A stretch of 64,000 bases of DNA from Denitratimonas sp037478135 (GCF_037478135.1 NZ_JBBHDV010000007.1:114531-178530); one strand, 5' to 3'; counted from the first letter of the stretch, positions 53,074 through 62,654 are shown. Numbers and translations: made by a program. The notes: generated by a model not told the origin, from the sequence alone.

Positions 53074-53165
53074 GGGGATTGGGGAATCGGGAATGGGGAT
53101 TCGTAGAAGCGGGCGGTGGCGAGCGTGTCGCTCTTGCCAATCCCGAATCCCGAATCCCGAATCCC
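53074..53165. repeat. GGGAATCGGGAATGGGGATTCG-type inverted repeat, copy 1
   Basis: The left arm has GGGGATTGGGGAATCGGG and GAATGGGGATTCG. The right arm has CCAATCCCGAATCCCGA repeated. The arms are separated by about 45 bp, so the block can fold into a long hairpin. It lies between the DUF1232 start and the phospholipase D-like stop. A second copy is at 61289-61378. Confidence 0.7.
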
Positions 53166-53169
53166 ACGC

Positions 53170-55122
53170 TCAAAGTATCGGCGCCAGACCGGCGCCGAAG
53201 GCGGTCAGGACGCGGGTGTAGATGGTCTTCAGCGGGACATCCACTTCCGGGAAGTCGCCGACCGGTTCGTAGCAGTCGAGGAACTTCGGGTCATCGCGCG
53301 GCACCGGGGCGCAGCCGGGTTTCATCTGCCAGCTGGTGGCGTAGCGTACCGGCCAGATGTCGAACAGCGGCAGCGCTTCGAACAGTTTGCCGAAGCTGTA
53401 GTTGAGCCCGGACAGCACCGGCGGTTTGGGCCGTGGCGCGATCACCCAGGCGTTGTCTGGCGTGGCGTCGGCGAGGATCTCGCTGGCCAGTGCGCGGGCG
53501 AAATCCGGGTCGTAGACGATCACCGCGCTTTCGGTATTGAGCCGGTCCGAGCGCGGATCGAAATTGTGCGTGCCCACCAGCGCGATGCGATCGTCGATGA
53601 CGATTGATTTGGCGTGCATGCCCATGCGGATGCCGGTCCGCGCCAGCGGCACGCGCCCACTCAGCCCGCTGCCGCGCGCCGCCGAACCGGACGATCCGAA
53701 GGCGCGGCGCGATTCGGTCGCATGTTCGCCCAGGGTCGGCGCCGGGCCGCCGGGCACCATTCCCTGCGCCAGATCCGGATCGATCGGTGCGCTCGCCGGG
53801 AATGGTTTGTACTCGTAGATGTGCAGGCCGAAATCGCGCAGGTAGCGGCGCTTGTACTTGTGCGAAAGCGCGTACACCGGGAAGGCATCGGTCGCGGCCA
53901 GGCTGTTGGTCGAGACGATGATGCGCGGTGGATGCTCGCGCTCCTGCAATTCGCGGAAATTGCGTTGCGCGGTACGCGAGAACACCAGGTACGGGGTCTG
54001 CAGCAGGATGCGCTCGCGCGCGCTGTTGAACAGCCCGAGCAGCTGGCCGGAAAGGTCCGGCTCGCTCGGATGGTTCGGTTCCAGCGCCTTGTTCGGCCGG
54101 TCCGAAACAAAATCCACCGGCCCCACGACATGCGCGCGCTGCACCAGCCGCTCGGCCACCGCCTGCGGATCGTCGGCCTGTTCCGAGGCAAATGCGACAC
54201 GCGCGGCATTGTCCAGCTGCGCGGTATCCGGCAGCGCCGTGCCGCCCTCACTGCTGGCCAGACGGCGCCGTACATCACGCAGCGCCCCCACCGGCACCGC
54301 GCGCTTGTGGCGCCAGAAGATGTTGAACGACTCCTGCATCTGCGCCGCCGCCGGGCCGGCTACGACGATGTCGCGGTCGCGGTAGTTGAAGGCCGGGTCC
54401 CAGTCGAAATAGCGGTCCTGGTAATTGCGCCCACCGGTGATGCCGATCACCCCGTCGACCAGCAGCAGCTTGTTGTGCATGCGCTGGTTGAAACGGGTGA
54501 AACAGCACAGCACCCCGGCGGCGAATTCCAGCGGCCCGGTGGTGGCCTTGCCGAAGGTCGGGTTGTACAGGCGCAGCTCGAAATTCACATGCGCGCGCGC
54601 CAGCGCGGTGACCAGTTCCAGATCGTCCACGCTGTAGAGCTGGTCCAGCAGCACCCGCACCTTGACCCCGCGCCGGGCTGCGGCCAGCAGTTCCTGCAGA
54701 ATGAAGAAACCCGAATCGTCCTGCGCGTAAATGAAGCTCTGCATGTCCAGCCGCTCGCGTGCGGCGCGGATCAGGTTGATGCGCGCCAGCAGCGCGTCGT
54801 GGCCGCTTTCCAGCAGCACCAGGCGGTGGCTGGGCGCCTCCGGCGTGCTCTGTTGCAGCGCCTCTTCGGCCAGGTCGTACAGCGCCGACGGCCGCGCGCA
54901 ATGGTCCGGCAACATGCAGTCCACGCGGCTGTCCTGCAGCGCCCGGACTTCGCTCTGCGCGGCGCGGATTTCCTGACGGGTCGGCATGCAGGCGCTGAGC
55001 AGGAGCAGCAACGCGCATACCAGCAGCAGCCGGAACCCCACGCCCGCATGCGCTGTGCCACGCAGCGCCGGCATCGGCCCGCGCCGGCCGGTGCGGACCG
55101 TGTTGCGGACCGCGATGTTCAT
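53170..55122 (-). CDS. Phospholipase D-family lipoprotein (cardiolipin synthase-like)
   Basis: 650 residues from the ATG at 55122, which overlaps the yceI stop (ATGA). A signal peptide ends in a lipobox, LLLLSAC, so the mature protein is a lipoprotein. Two HKD motifs form one active site: MHNKLLLVDG with ITGG, and MHAKSIVIDD with VGTHN. This is the architecture of PLD-type transphosphatidylases such as YmdC/ClsC. It probably acts on phospholipids in the periplasm. Confidence 0.92.
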   Translation of the reverse strand: MNIAVRNTVRTGRRGPMPALRGTAHAGVGFRLLLVCALLLLLSACMPTRQEIRAAQSEVRALQDSRVDCMLPDHCARPSALYDLAEEALQQSTPEAPSHRLVLLESGHDALLARINLIRAARERLDMQSFIYAQDDSGFFILQELLAAARRGVKVRVLLDQLYSVDDLELVTALARAHVNFELRLYNPTFGKATTGPLEFAAGVLCCFTRFNQRMHNKLLLVDGVIGITGGRNYQDRYFDWDPAFNYRDRDIVVAGPAAAQMQESFNIFWRHKRAVPVGALRDVRRRLASSEGGTALPDTAQLDNAARVAFASEQADDPQAVAERLVQRAHVVGPVDFVSDRPNKALEPNHPSEPDLSGQLLGLFNSARERILLQTPYLVFSRTAQRNFRELQEREHPPRIIVSTNSLAATDAFPVYALSHKYKRRYLRDFGLHIYEYKPFPASAPIDPDLAQGMVPGGPAPTLGEHATESRRAFGSSGSAARGSGLSGRVPLARTGIRMGMHAKSIVIDDRIALVGTHNFDPRSDRLNTESAVIVYDPDFARALASEILADATPDNAWVIAPRPKPPVLSGLNYSFGKLFEALPLFDIWPVRYATSWQMKPGCAPVPRDDPKFLDCYEPVGDFPEVDVPLKTIYTRVLTAFGAGLAPIL

Positions 55123-55706
55123 GGTGCGGCCCCGGTGTCGGCCGCAGCCGCTTCCAGCAGGCGTACCGAGAAGTCCAGATGGACGGTGTCGCTGAGCGCG
55201 TGCTTCTTCGCATTCATGCCGAAGTCGCTGCGCGACAGCTCGCCGGTGGCCCGCACCGCGCAATCGAAGCCGGGCCGCGTACAACTGGCCGGTTGCAGTT
55301 CGAAGCGCACCGCGCGGGTGACGCCTCGCAGGGTCAGCTCACCGGCCACCTCGCCGCCGGCAAGCAACTGCTGCGGCAACACCGGCTCGGAACGGAAACG
55401 GATCCACGGATGGCGTGCGACATCGAAGAATTCGGCCGATTGCGCCCAGCTCACATGACTGGCGCGGCCCATCTGCAGCGCGCGCGTGTCGATGCGCACA
55501 TCCACCGTCATCGCACCGTTCTCGCCACTGCCTTCCACCACACCCTCCAGTACCGGAAACGTGCCCTCGATGCGCTTGAGCCAGATCGGCCGGATCCAGA
55601 AACTGGCGCTGGCCTGGGCGGTGTCGATCACGTGCACGCGCGGCTGCGCCGCTGCTGGGTCGACCACCAGCCCCAGGCCCAACAGCAGCGCCCAGCTAGC
55701 CCACAT
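55119..55706 (-). CDS. YceI-family periplasmic lipid-binding protein
   Basis: 195 residues. A signal peptide (about 1-20, ending PAAAQ) is followed by a YceI lipocalin-like domain with the typical GTFPVLEGVV, FDVARHPWIRFRSE, GELTLRGVTRAV and SDFGM blocks. Family members bind polyisoprenoids or long-chain amphiphiles. It is the third gene of a four-gene unit, 6 bp after sixA and overlapping the PLD-like gene. Confidence 0.92.
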   Translation of the reverse strand: MWASWALLLGLGLVVDPAAAQPRVHVIDTAQASASFWIRPIWLKRIEGTFPVLEGVVEGSGENGAMTVDVRIDTRALQMGRASHVSWAQSAEFFDVARHPWIRFRSEPVLPQQLLAGGEVAGELTLRGVTRAVRFELQPASCTRPGFDCAVRATGELSRSDFGMNAKKHALSDTVHLDFSVRLLEAAAADTGAAP

Positions 55707-55712
55707 CGGGCA

Positions 55713-56195
55713 TCAGGGTGACCAGAAGGCCACGAGTTCGGCCGATCCGGGTTCGATCGGGCCGCTGGCCGGCACCCGCAGCAGCGCGATGCTGGCCGGC
55801 GGCATGCCGCGGTATTCGCCGGAGCGGCCGGTGGCCAGCAGGGCCACCAGACTTTCCAGCCCAGGGTTGTGACCGACCAGCAACAGAGGACCGGCATCGG
55901 AGTGGTCTTCCAGCACATCGATCAGTTCGCCGGCGGTGGCTTGGTAGATGCGCGCCTCGTGGCGGGTGTCGATGTAGCCCAGATGTTCCAGAACGATCTC
56001 GGCGGTCTGCCGGGTGCGCAGCGCAGGCGAACACAGCACCCGCGCCGGACGCGCCTGATCGGCCAGGAAGGCAGCGGCGGCTTCGGCCTCGGCGCGGCCG
56101 GTTTCCGACAGCGCGCGGCTGACGTCATCCTGAGCAGCCTCGGGCGCCAGCGCATGGGCATGGCGCAGCAACAACAGTTCGCGGAACCCGCTCAT
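55713..56195 (-). CDS. sixA: Phosphohistidine phosphatase SixA
   Basis: 160 residues of the histidine phosphatase superfamily. The catalytic RHA motif is at 10-12 (LLLRHAHA), and the second His lies in LLLVGHNPGLESL. SixA removes phosphate from His-phosphotransfer proteins such as the nitrogen PTS. It starts within the stop of the lysyl endopeptidase gene (ATGA at 56192-56195). Confidence 0.92.
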   Translation of the reverse strand: MSGFRELLLLRHAHALAPEAAQDDVSRALSETGRAEAEAAAAFLADQARPARVLCSPALRTRQTAEIVLEHLGYIDTRHEARIYQATAGELIDVLEDHSDAGPLLLVGHNPGLESLVALLATGRSGEYRGMPPASIALLRVPASGPIEPGSAELVAFWSP

Positions 56196-59100
56196 GGACG
56201 CACCTCACCGATGGGAATGACCGGTACATTGCTGCGGTTCCACGTGCCCTGCAAGGGCGACGGCAACGTGATCGTGGTGTTGATGCGGCCCTTGGCCGCG
56301 CCATCCCAGTTCAGTACCGCATTGCCGGCCGGCTGCTTGCGCGCATTCCAGTCCGGGTAGTACGGGCAGCCAGGGCAGTGCGGGCGGTGACTGTCGAGCG
56401 GGCCATCGCCGGTCACCCAGCGCGGATTGCCGGCGGCGTCGTACAGGTAGATCAGCATGATGTCCTTGTCGACACCCCCCAGGTGCAGGCTCTCCACATC
56501 CAGCCCCCAGCCCGACTGGCTGGGTGGATACCAATGCTGGGTATGGTCATTGCCGGCACGCGCCACGCCATCGCTGGTCAGACGCAGCAGTTCGGCGCCG
56601 CTGCTGCCATTGTCCATGCGCCAGGCGAACATCAGGTTGGTCGCATCGATGCGTGCCACATGCGCGCTGCCGGCATTGCGTATCTGCGTGGATATCGTCG
56701 GCAATGTGGCCTGATTGGTGACATGCAGGATCGGGGTGCGCAGCAGATTGTCCTGGTACTCGCCGACGATGTTGTACCAGGCCGGGGTGTGGTCGGCATT
56801 GGCGGTGTACCAGACACCTCCGAACGGATAATTGTTGAAGCCGTTGCCCGAGCGCTGCGGGTTGTAATAGTTGCCGTCGCGGGTATCGATCTGCGTGATC
56901 TGCGCCGGGCAGCTGCTGACCGTCTGGCAGTTGTCGCGTACGCTGCCGATGGCATGGCTGCTGGATTGCACACTGTGGCTGCCGCTGGCGGCGGTGGCGA
57001 TGTAGTCCAGCTTCAATGGCGTGCCGCAGGCGGTATCACTGCGGATCGCCAGCGGCAGATTCACCGTGGTGCTGGCACCGGGCGCGATGGCCGGCAAGTG
57101 CACGGTCGGCGCTTCCAGGCGGAAGGCCGGGCTGGCCATCGCATCCACCACCTGCGACGGATACACACAGATCGCGCTCTGTGCCGGCGTGGTCGACTCG
57201 TTGCTGACGCAGGACACGCTCAGCGGATCGCTGCCGGCCGCGTCGATGATGCCGATATGGGCCCAGGCACCCTGGTCCGGTGCGGCAGTGAAGTACTGGT
57301 AGGCGATCTCGCCGGTGGTTTCGTAGGCGATGGCCTGGAACTCGAAATCACCTTCGATCTCGGTCCCGCTGACGTAATAGCCCATGCGATTCCACTGGAA
57401 CACATGGCAAGGCTGAGCTTCGCCGCTGTCGGCCACACGCGGGCAGGTGGCGAAGCGGCGGTAGCGCAAGCCCGCCAGCGCCTCATCACGCACCACCATG
57501 TCATCGTGGTACGGACGCAACTGCGGGCCTTTCGCGCCCTGGTCCAGTTCACCGTCACAGGACACCGACCAGTCACCGCCGGATTCGGCCGGATCGAACG
57601 AGACATAGCCATTGGTCGACATCACCGCACGAGTATGGCGCGTGCCGTACAGCTCGATGCCGCTGCCGCCGAGCACGATCTCGGTACTGCGCGCATCATC
57701 AAGCGGACCGTAGGCATTGCCGTTGGCGACATAGGTTTCCAGCGCATCCACCGCATTGGCGCCGCGCGAGATGTCGACGTAACCGTAGGCGCAACTGTCC
57801 ACGCCGACATAGCCGGCGCTGTTGGGGCCGGCATCCACATCCATGCCGGCCGCTGGTGCGAACAGCGCCCGCGCACCGGCCGGCAGTGCCACATTGCCGC
57901 TGTTGCGCAGCGTCACCGGCAGGCTGAAGCGTTCGCCCTTGTCGATGCCGCCGTTGCTGTTGCCGCAGACCTGCGCCGGGCTACCGATGCTGGCCACTTC
58001 GATCACCGGCGCGGCGATGTCCAGCGCGCGGCTGACGGTGGTGGCGCAGCCGGCCGAATCCACCACTCGCAGCTGCATATTGCCGCTGCGCCGGGCCGGG
58101 AAGGACGCCGTCACCTGGCGCGTGCCGTCGCGCTCGAACACACCATCGCCATCCAGATCCCAGTGGTAGCTGTAACCTCCGGCACCACCGCTGGCACTGG
58201 CACTGAGCTGGAAGCTCTCGCCGGCGCGCGGTGCGCTGCTGAACGCGCTGGAGGTCAACGTCACCACCGGCGCATTGCAGGTGCCCTTGCCCGGCATGGT
58301 CTGCGGATTGGTGCCGCTGCGGTCGAACGCTGCGCGGATATTGCTGCCGGTGCTGCTGGTGGCCTCCCAGGCTTCGCTCAGGCGGCCATAGCAATCGAAT
58401 CCAGTCGGGGCACCACATCCAGCCGTGCCACCGCTCAATACACCGACCAGCAGGCCGTTGTTGGCACTCCACAGGCCCGAGCCGGAGGAGCCGCCTTCCG
58501 TCGTGCCGCGTTCCCAGTTGCCGACCCGCCAGTGCGTGGCGCCAGTGGAACCGGGAATGATGCAGTTCTGCATCGTCGTCAGCGGGTTGTCATCGAAACT
58601 GATGCGCTTCTCGTGGCCATCGGGATGGTGGATGCCGACTGCGGCGGACGGTGTGCTGCCACTGCGATCCCAGCCGCTGTAATGCACCTGTGCGGTGGCC
58701 GGGATCGCGCTGTTCAGTTCCAGCGCGGTGAAATCGGTGGCGCGGTTGGCTGCGATCAGCGTCGCGCCACCGCTCTGGATCGCGCGCGAATTCGCATTGC
58801 GTGGCAGCGAAACACCACTGGCCGCACCGCCGGGCGTGCGGCAAATCGGGCTTTCATAACCCCAGTAGAACACCATCGAACCAGCTTCGGACTGCGTGGA
58901 AACGCAGTGGTAGGCGGTGGAAAAACGCGGCTTGCCCAGGTCCTGGGTGGTGTGCCCGGTGTTCATCAAGCTGCCGGTGCAGACGTAGGAACCACCACCG
59001 GAGCTGAAGCTGTAATGTGCCACCGACGCAACCTGGTCGCGCCAGTCATCCCCTTCCGGGCACGCCACGTCGATGTTGCAGCTGCCGGACTTGGCCCGCG

Positions 59101-59716
59101 CCGCGCTGAACGGATCGCGATAGCCGTAGGTGGCGCTGGCCAGTTCCAGTTGCAGGAATTCGCGCTTGTCGGCTGGCAGCTCCAGTTCCAGCACCACGGT
59201 GTCGGCGTTGAGCATCGCGGTGTGCAGCACGCCGCTGGCCGGATTGTCGGCATCGGTCAGCGGATCCAGCACCTGCGCACCATCGGCCGAGCGGATCGTC
59301 AGCGTCGCGCCATGCGGCAGGTGGAAGCGGGAAAACGCCACTTCCAGGCTGCTGGCGCCCTTGCCGGATACCTCAAAGCGCCAGGACAGGCGGCCATCGG
59401 CGGTTTCGCTCCAGACCCCGACACCATCAGCGCTGGCATCCAGCGTCACCTGCTGCACCTGGCCATAGCGCAGCGGCGTGCCGGGCTTGTCGTCGCGCAG
59501 CAGATCCTCGGCCTGCAGTTTGGCGCGGTCGGGTACCGCCAGTTCCAGCCGTGGGCCGCCCTTGAAAGGCCGCGCCAGCGCCTTGGCGGCCACGCTGCCG
59601 CGTGCCGGTTTCGTGGTCTGTGGCGCGGTGTCGCCAGGGTTGCCCACCGCATGGCCGGCAGACAGGGGGAGCAGCGCCAGCGGCAAGGCCAGCAGGAGGT
59701 ATCGGGAAAGCGTCAT
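56192..59716 (-). CDS. Secreted lysyl endopeptidase-like protease with long C-terminal extension
   Basis: 1174 residues: signal peptide, propeptide (to about 208), then a catalytic domain that begins KSGSCNIDVACPEGDDW, like Achromobacter/Lysobacter lysyl endopeptidase. Triad H270 (FSTAYHCVS), D328 (TDFTALEL) and S411 (GGSSGSGL). The Asp in FDCYGR aligns with the Lys-specificity residue. A PKD/Ig-like domain (about 483-565) and a long C-terminal region follow; no catalytic motif is seen there. The mature enzyme is normally about 270 residues, so about 700 extra are present. It is the first gene of the operon with sixA. Confidence 0.88.
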   Translation of the reverse strand: MTLSRYLLLALPLALLPLSAGHAVGNPGDTAPQTTKPARGSVAAKALARPFKGGPRLELAVPDRAKLQAEDLLRDDKPGTPLRYGQVQQVTLDASADGVGVWSETADGRLSWRFEVSGKGASSLEVAFSRFHLPHGATLTIRSADGAQVLDPLTDADNPASGVLHTAMLNADTVVLELELPADKREFLQLELASATYGYRDPFSAARAKSGSCNIDVACPEGDDWRDQVASVAHYSFSSGGGSYVCTGSLMNTGHTTQDLGKPRFSTAYHCVSTQSEAGSMVFYWGYESPICRTPGGAASGVSLPRNANSRAIQSGGATLIAANRATDFTALELNSAIPATAQVHYSGWDRSGSTPSAAVGIHHPDGHEKRISFDDNPLTTMQNCIIPGSTGATHWRVGNWERGTTEGGSSGSGLWSANNGLLVGVLSGGTAGCGAPTGFDCYGRLSEAWEATSSTGSNIRAAFDRSGTNPQTMPGKGTCNAPVVTLTSSAFSSAPRAGESFQLSASASGGAGGYSYHWDLDGDGVFERDGTRQVTASFPARRSGNMQLRVVDSAGCATTVSRALDIAAPVIEVASIGSPAQVCGNSNGGIDKGERFSLPVTLRNSGNVALPAGARALFAPAAGMDVDAGPNSAGYVGVDSCAYGYVDISRGANAVDALETYVANGNAYGPLDDARSTEIVLGGSGIELYGTRHTRAVMSTNGYVSFDPAESGGDWSVSCDGELDQGAKGPQLRPYHDDMVVRDEALAGLRYRRFATCPRVADSGEAQPCHVFQWNRMGYYVSGTEIEGDFEFQAIAYETTGEIAYQYFTAAPDQGAWAHIGIIDAAGSDPLSVSCVSNESTTPAQSAICVYPSQVVDAMASPAFRLEAPTVHLPAIAPGASTTVNLPLAIRSDTACGTPLKLDYIATAASGSHSVQSSSHAIGSVRDNCQTVSSCPAQITQIDTRDGNYYNPQRSGNGFNNYPFGGVWYTANADHTPAWYNIVGEYQDNLLRTPILHVTNQATLPTISTQIRNAGSAHVARIDATNLMFAWRMDNGSSGAELLRLTSDGVARAGNDHTQHWYPPSQSGWGLDVESLHLGGVDKDIMLIYLYDAAGNPRWVTGDGPLDSHRPHCPGCPYYPDWNARKQPAGNAVLNWDGAAKGRINTTITLPSPLQGTWNRSNVPVIPIGEVRP

Positions 59717-59810
59717 GATGGGTATCCGGCAAGGCAGATCAGGTGTTGGCAGAATACACCGGCATCCGGCCCCGCCTGTTCATGCAACTCCCGCCCTTCA
59801 TGGAACGCTG

Positions 59811-61289
59811 ATGTTCGACCCGCACGACCTGGCTGTCCGTATCCGCGCCGGCACCCCGCTGCTGCTGATCGAAACCAACGAGGAAGCCCTGCTGCTGGAT
59901 GCCTTCCGCCATGTCGTGGCGGAATTGCTGCGGCCGTTGTGGCGCTGGTCGATCACCGGCGGGTTGGCGCGGCTGGATATCGATGACCCTTTCGTGCCGG
60001 CGGCCAACGACTCCAGCGCAGTGCTGGATACGATGCGGCGCGACACCCGGCGCGGCATCTGGCTGCTGCTGGATTTCGCCCCCTACCTGCGTTACGCGAT
60101 GAACGTGCGGATGCTGCGCGAAGTGGTGCTGGGCCAGGGCGCGGCAAAGCAGACCGTGGTGCTGATCGGTGCCAAGATCGAACTGCCGCCGGAGCTGGAA
60201 CCCCTGGCCACGCGCTTCCAGATGCGCCTGCCCGACGATGCGGCGCTGGCGAAACTGCTGCGCGAGGAAGCCTTCGCCTATTCGCGCGAACACGGTGGCC
60301 GCCGGGTCGACATCGACGCCGCCTCGCAGCGCGCCGTGCTGCGCCACCTGCGTGGGCTGGCGCTGCTGGACGCACGCCGCATCGTGCGCGAACTGATCCA
60401 CAACGACGGCCTGATCGGCCCGGACGATGTGCCACGGGTGCAGCGCGCCAAGTTCGAACTGCTCGGCCGTGGCGGGGTGATGTCGCTGGAACCGGACATC
60501 GCGCAGATGGACCAGATCGCCGGCCTGACCCATCTGAAACGCTGGATCGCGCAGCGCCGCGCGGTGTTCATCGCCGACAGCCCACCCAAAGGGCTGGATC
60601 CGCCGCGCGGGGTGCTGCTGCTGGGCGTGCAGGGCACCGGCAAATCGCTGGCCGCCAAGGCCTGCGCCGGCGGCTTCGGGGTGCCGCTGCTGCGTCTGGA
60701 TTTCGGCGCGCTGTACAACAAGTACCACGGCGAAACCGAGCGCAACCTGCGCCAGGTCCTTTCCACCGCCGAGGCGATGGCGCCGTGCGTGGTGTGGTGC
60801 GACGAAATCGAGAAAGGACTGGCCACCTCCGACAGCGACGGTGGCGTCAGCCGCCGCGTGCTCGGCACCCTGCTGACCTGGATGAGCGAACGCCGCGCGC
60901 CGGTGTTCCTGGTCGCCACCGCCAACGACGTCTCGCGCCTGCCGCCGGAATTCCTGCGCAAGGGGCGCTTCGACGAAATCTTCTTCGTCGACCTGCCGCA
61001 AACCGATGCACGCCGTGATGCGTTCTCGATCCACCTGACCCGGCGCGAGCAGGACACCGCTCGCTTCGACCTGGAAAAACTGGCCGCCGCCAGCGAAGGC
61101 TTCTCCGGCGCCGAAATCGAACAGGCCATCGTCAGCGCGCTGTACGACGCCTTCGCCGACAATGCCCGGCTCAACACCACCCGCATCCTCGACGCCCTGA
61201 CCCGCACCCGCCCGCTCTCGGTGGTGATGGCCGAACAGGTCCAGGCACTGCGCGACTGGGCACGGGAACGGTGCGTGGCGGCAGGCTAG
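59811..61289 (+). CDS. AAA+ ATPase (Ycf46-like)
   Basis: 492 residues from ATG 59811. An N-terminal region (about 1-230) with an inactive-looking Rossmann/AAA-like fold is followed by a canonical AAA+ domain: Walker A GVQGTGKS at 272-279, Walker B VVWCDEIEKG near 327-336, sensor/arginine-finger RKGRFDEIF. This matches Ycf46 and related bacterial AAA proteins, whose substrates are unknown. It is divergent from the lysyl endopeptidase gene by 94 bp. No ribosome-binding site stands out. Confidence 0.88.
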   Translation: MFDPHDLAVRIRAGTPLLLIETNEEALLLDAFRHVVAELLRPLWRWSITGGLARLDIDDPFVPAANDSSAVLDTMRRDTRRGIWLLLDFAPYLRYAMNVRMLREVVLGQGAAKQTVVLIGAKIELPPELEPLATRFQMRLPDDAALAKLLREEAFAYSREHGGRRVDIDAASQRAVLRHLRGLALLDARRIVRELIHNDGLIGPDDVPRVQRAKFELLGRGGVMSLEPDIAQMDQIAGLTHLKRWIAQRRAVFIADSPPKGLDPPRGVLLLGVQGTGKSLAAKACAGGFGVPLLRLDFGALYNKYHGETERNLRQVLSTAEAMAPCVVWCDEIEKGLATSDSDGGVSRRVLGTLLTWMSERRAPVFLVATANDVSRLPPEFLRKGRFDEIFFVDLPQTDARRDAFSIHLTRREQDTARFDLEKLAAASEGFSGAEIEQAIVSALYDAFADNARLNTTRILDALTRTRPLSVVMAEQVQALRDWARERCVAAG

Positions 61290-61378
61290 GGGATGGGTGA
61301 TTCGGGATTGGGGATTCGTCAAAGCAGGCACAATGCACGGTTCTGACGAATCCCCAATCCCCATTCCCGAATCCCCGC
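61289..61378. repeat. GGGATTGGGGATTCG-type inverted repeat, copy 2
   Basis: The left arm carries GATTCGGGATTGGGGATTCG and the right arm CGAATCCCCAATCCCC plus ATTCCCGAATCCCCG, about 30 bp apart. It begins at the last base of the AAA ATPase stop and ends 4 bp before the TatD ATG, so it occupies the whole gap and includes any TatD ribosome-binding site. Confidence 0.75.
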
Positions 61379-61382
61379 TTCC

Positions 61383-62171
61383 ATGATCGACATCGGCCTC
61401 AATCTCACCCACGACAGCTTCGACCACGACCGCGACGCGGTGCTGCAACGCGCCCGCGATGCGGGCGTGACGCAGATGATCATCACCGGCGCCAGCCGCG
61501 AGCATTCGCCGAAGGCGCTGGAACTGGCGCGCGCGCATCCGGGCGTGCTGTACGCCACCGCCGGCGTGCATCCGCATCACGCCATCGAGTACACGAGCGA
61601 ATGCGATGCCGAAATGCGCGCGCTGCACGCCCATCCGGAAGTGGTCGCGGTGGGCGAATGCGGGCTGGATTACTTCCGTGATTTCTCGCCGCGCCCGGCG
61701 CAGCGCCGCGCCTTCGAGATGCAGTTGCAGATCGCGATCGACACCGGCAAACCGCTGTTCCTGCACCAGCGCGATGCGCATGACGATTTCGTCGCGATCA
61801 TGAAGAACGTCGAAGGCCAGATCGGCCGCGCCGTGGTGCACTGCTTCACCGCCGGCAAACGCGAACTGTTCGAATGCCTGGACCGCGACTGGTACATCGG
61901 CATCACCGGCTGGCTCTGCGACGAACGCCGTGGCGCGCACCTGCGCGAGCTGGTGAAGAACATCCCGGCCAACCGCCTGATGATCGAAACCGACTCGCCC
62001 TACCTGCTGCCGCGCACCCTCAAACCAATGCCCAAGGACCGCCGCAACGAACCGATGTACCTGCGCCACATCGCCGAGGAACTGGCCCGCGACCGCGGCC
62101 AATCGCTGGAAACGGTAATGGCCGACACCACCGCCACCGCGCGCGAGTTTTTCGCGTTGCCGGAACACTGA
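61383..62171 (+). CDS. tatD: TatD-family 3'-5' exonuclease
   Basis: 262 residues, a metal-dependent hydrolase. N-terminal MIDIGLNLTHDSF (the first-ligand segment) is followed by GVHPHHA, VAVGECGLDYFRDFSP, FLHQRDAHDDF and IETDSPYLLPR. These are the standard TatD metal and active-site blocks. It probably degrades damaged single-stranded DNA or RNA. It follows the AAA ATPase on the same strand through the repeat block. Confidence 0.95.
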   Translation: MIDIGLNLTHDSFDHDRDAVLQRARDAGVTQMIITGASREHSPKALELARAHPGVLYATAGVHPHHAIEYTSECDAEMRALHAHPEVVAVGECGLDYFRDFSPRPAQRRAFEMQLQIAIDTGKPLFLHQRDAHDDFVAIMKNVEGQIGRAVVHCFTAGKRELFECLDRDWYIGITGWLCDERRGAHLRELVKNIPANRLMIETDSPYLLPRTLKPMPKDRRNEPMYLRHIAEELARDRGQSLETVMADTTATAREFFALPEH

Positions 62172-62308
62172 TCCCAACCGCAACCCTGCACGGTGCAGTC
62201 CCGGCACAACCCCGGGCATCCTTCCGCCCGCCCGCACAGGCAGCATCTATGGACGCGACACCATGCGCCGCTCTACCCTTCGCGCCATTGTTCCAAGGGG
62301 ATTGACCG

Positions 62309-62650
62309 ATGCTTCTGCGAACCGTGCTGCTGCTGGCAGCGCCGTTGCTGTTTGCCCTGCCGGCACAGGCGGCCACGGCCGATGACGAGGCCTGGATCGC
62401 GCGCTACATCGCCAGCGGCCAGGCCCCGGGCCTGACGCCGAGTAGTGCGCAGGTGCGTGAAATCACGTTCGCGCAGCTGGGCGAGCATGTCGGGCGGCGG
62501 GTGCGTTTCGTATTGAACGATGGCCGCTCGCGCCACGGCATCGTGGAAAGCGTCGGCGGCGGACAGGTGCAGGTGCGCGCGCAGTTCGGCAGCGGCTTCT
62601 TCCTTTACGGCCTGTCGCGCAGCGACATCCGCAGCATCCAACTGGACTGA
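62309..62650 (+). CDS. Unknown secreted protein
   Basis: 113 residues. A clear signal peptide (LLRTVLLLAAPLLFALPAQA, cleaved after AQA about residue 20) leads to a small domain that ends in a beta-rich segment (FVLNDGRSRHGIVESVGGGQVQVRAQFGSGFFLYGL), resembling an SH3-like or LSm-like barrel by its pattern. The ATG is followed by a second gene 4 bp after its stop. Family not recognised. Confidence 0.8.
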   Translation: MLLRTVLLLAAPLLFALPAQAATADDEAWIARYIASGQAPGLTPSSAQVREITFAQLGEHVGRRVRFVLNDGRSRHGIVESVGGGQVQVRAQFGSGFFLYGLSRSDIRSIQLD

Positions 62651-62654
62651 TCCC

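Noticed and set aside
53074..53165. A possible CRISPR array from the repeated AATCCCG units
   Set aside because: Units are about 7-10 bp with no regular spacers of 30-40 bp and no cas genes; it is an inverted-repeat element.
56378..59986. A 1202-residue plus-strand open frame
   Set aside because: It is antisense to the lysyl endopeptidase gene, has Ala/Arg/His-rich composition without any motif, and arises from GC-rich third positions on the other strand.
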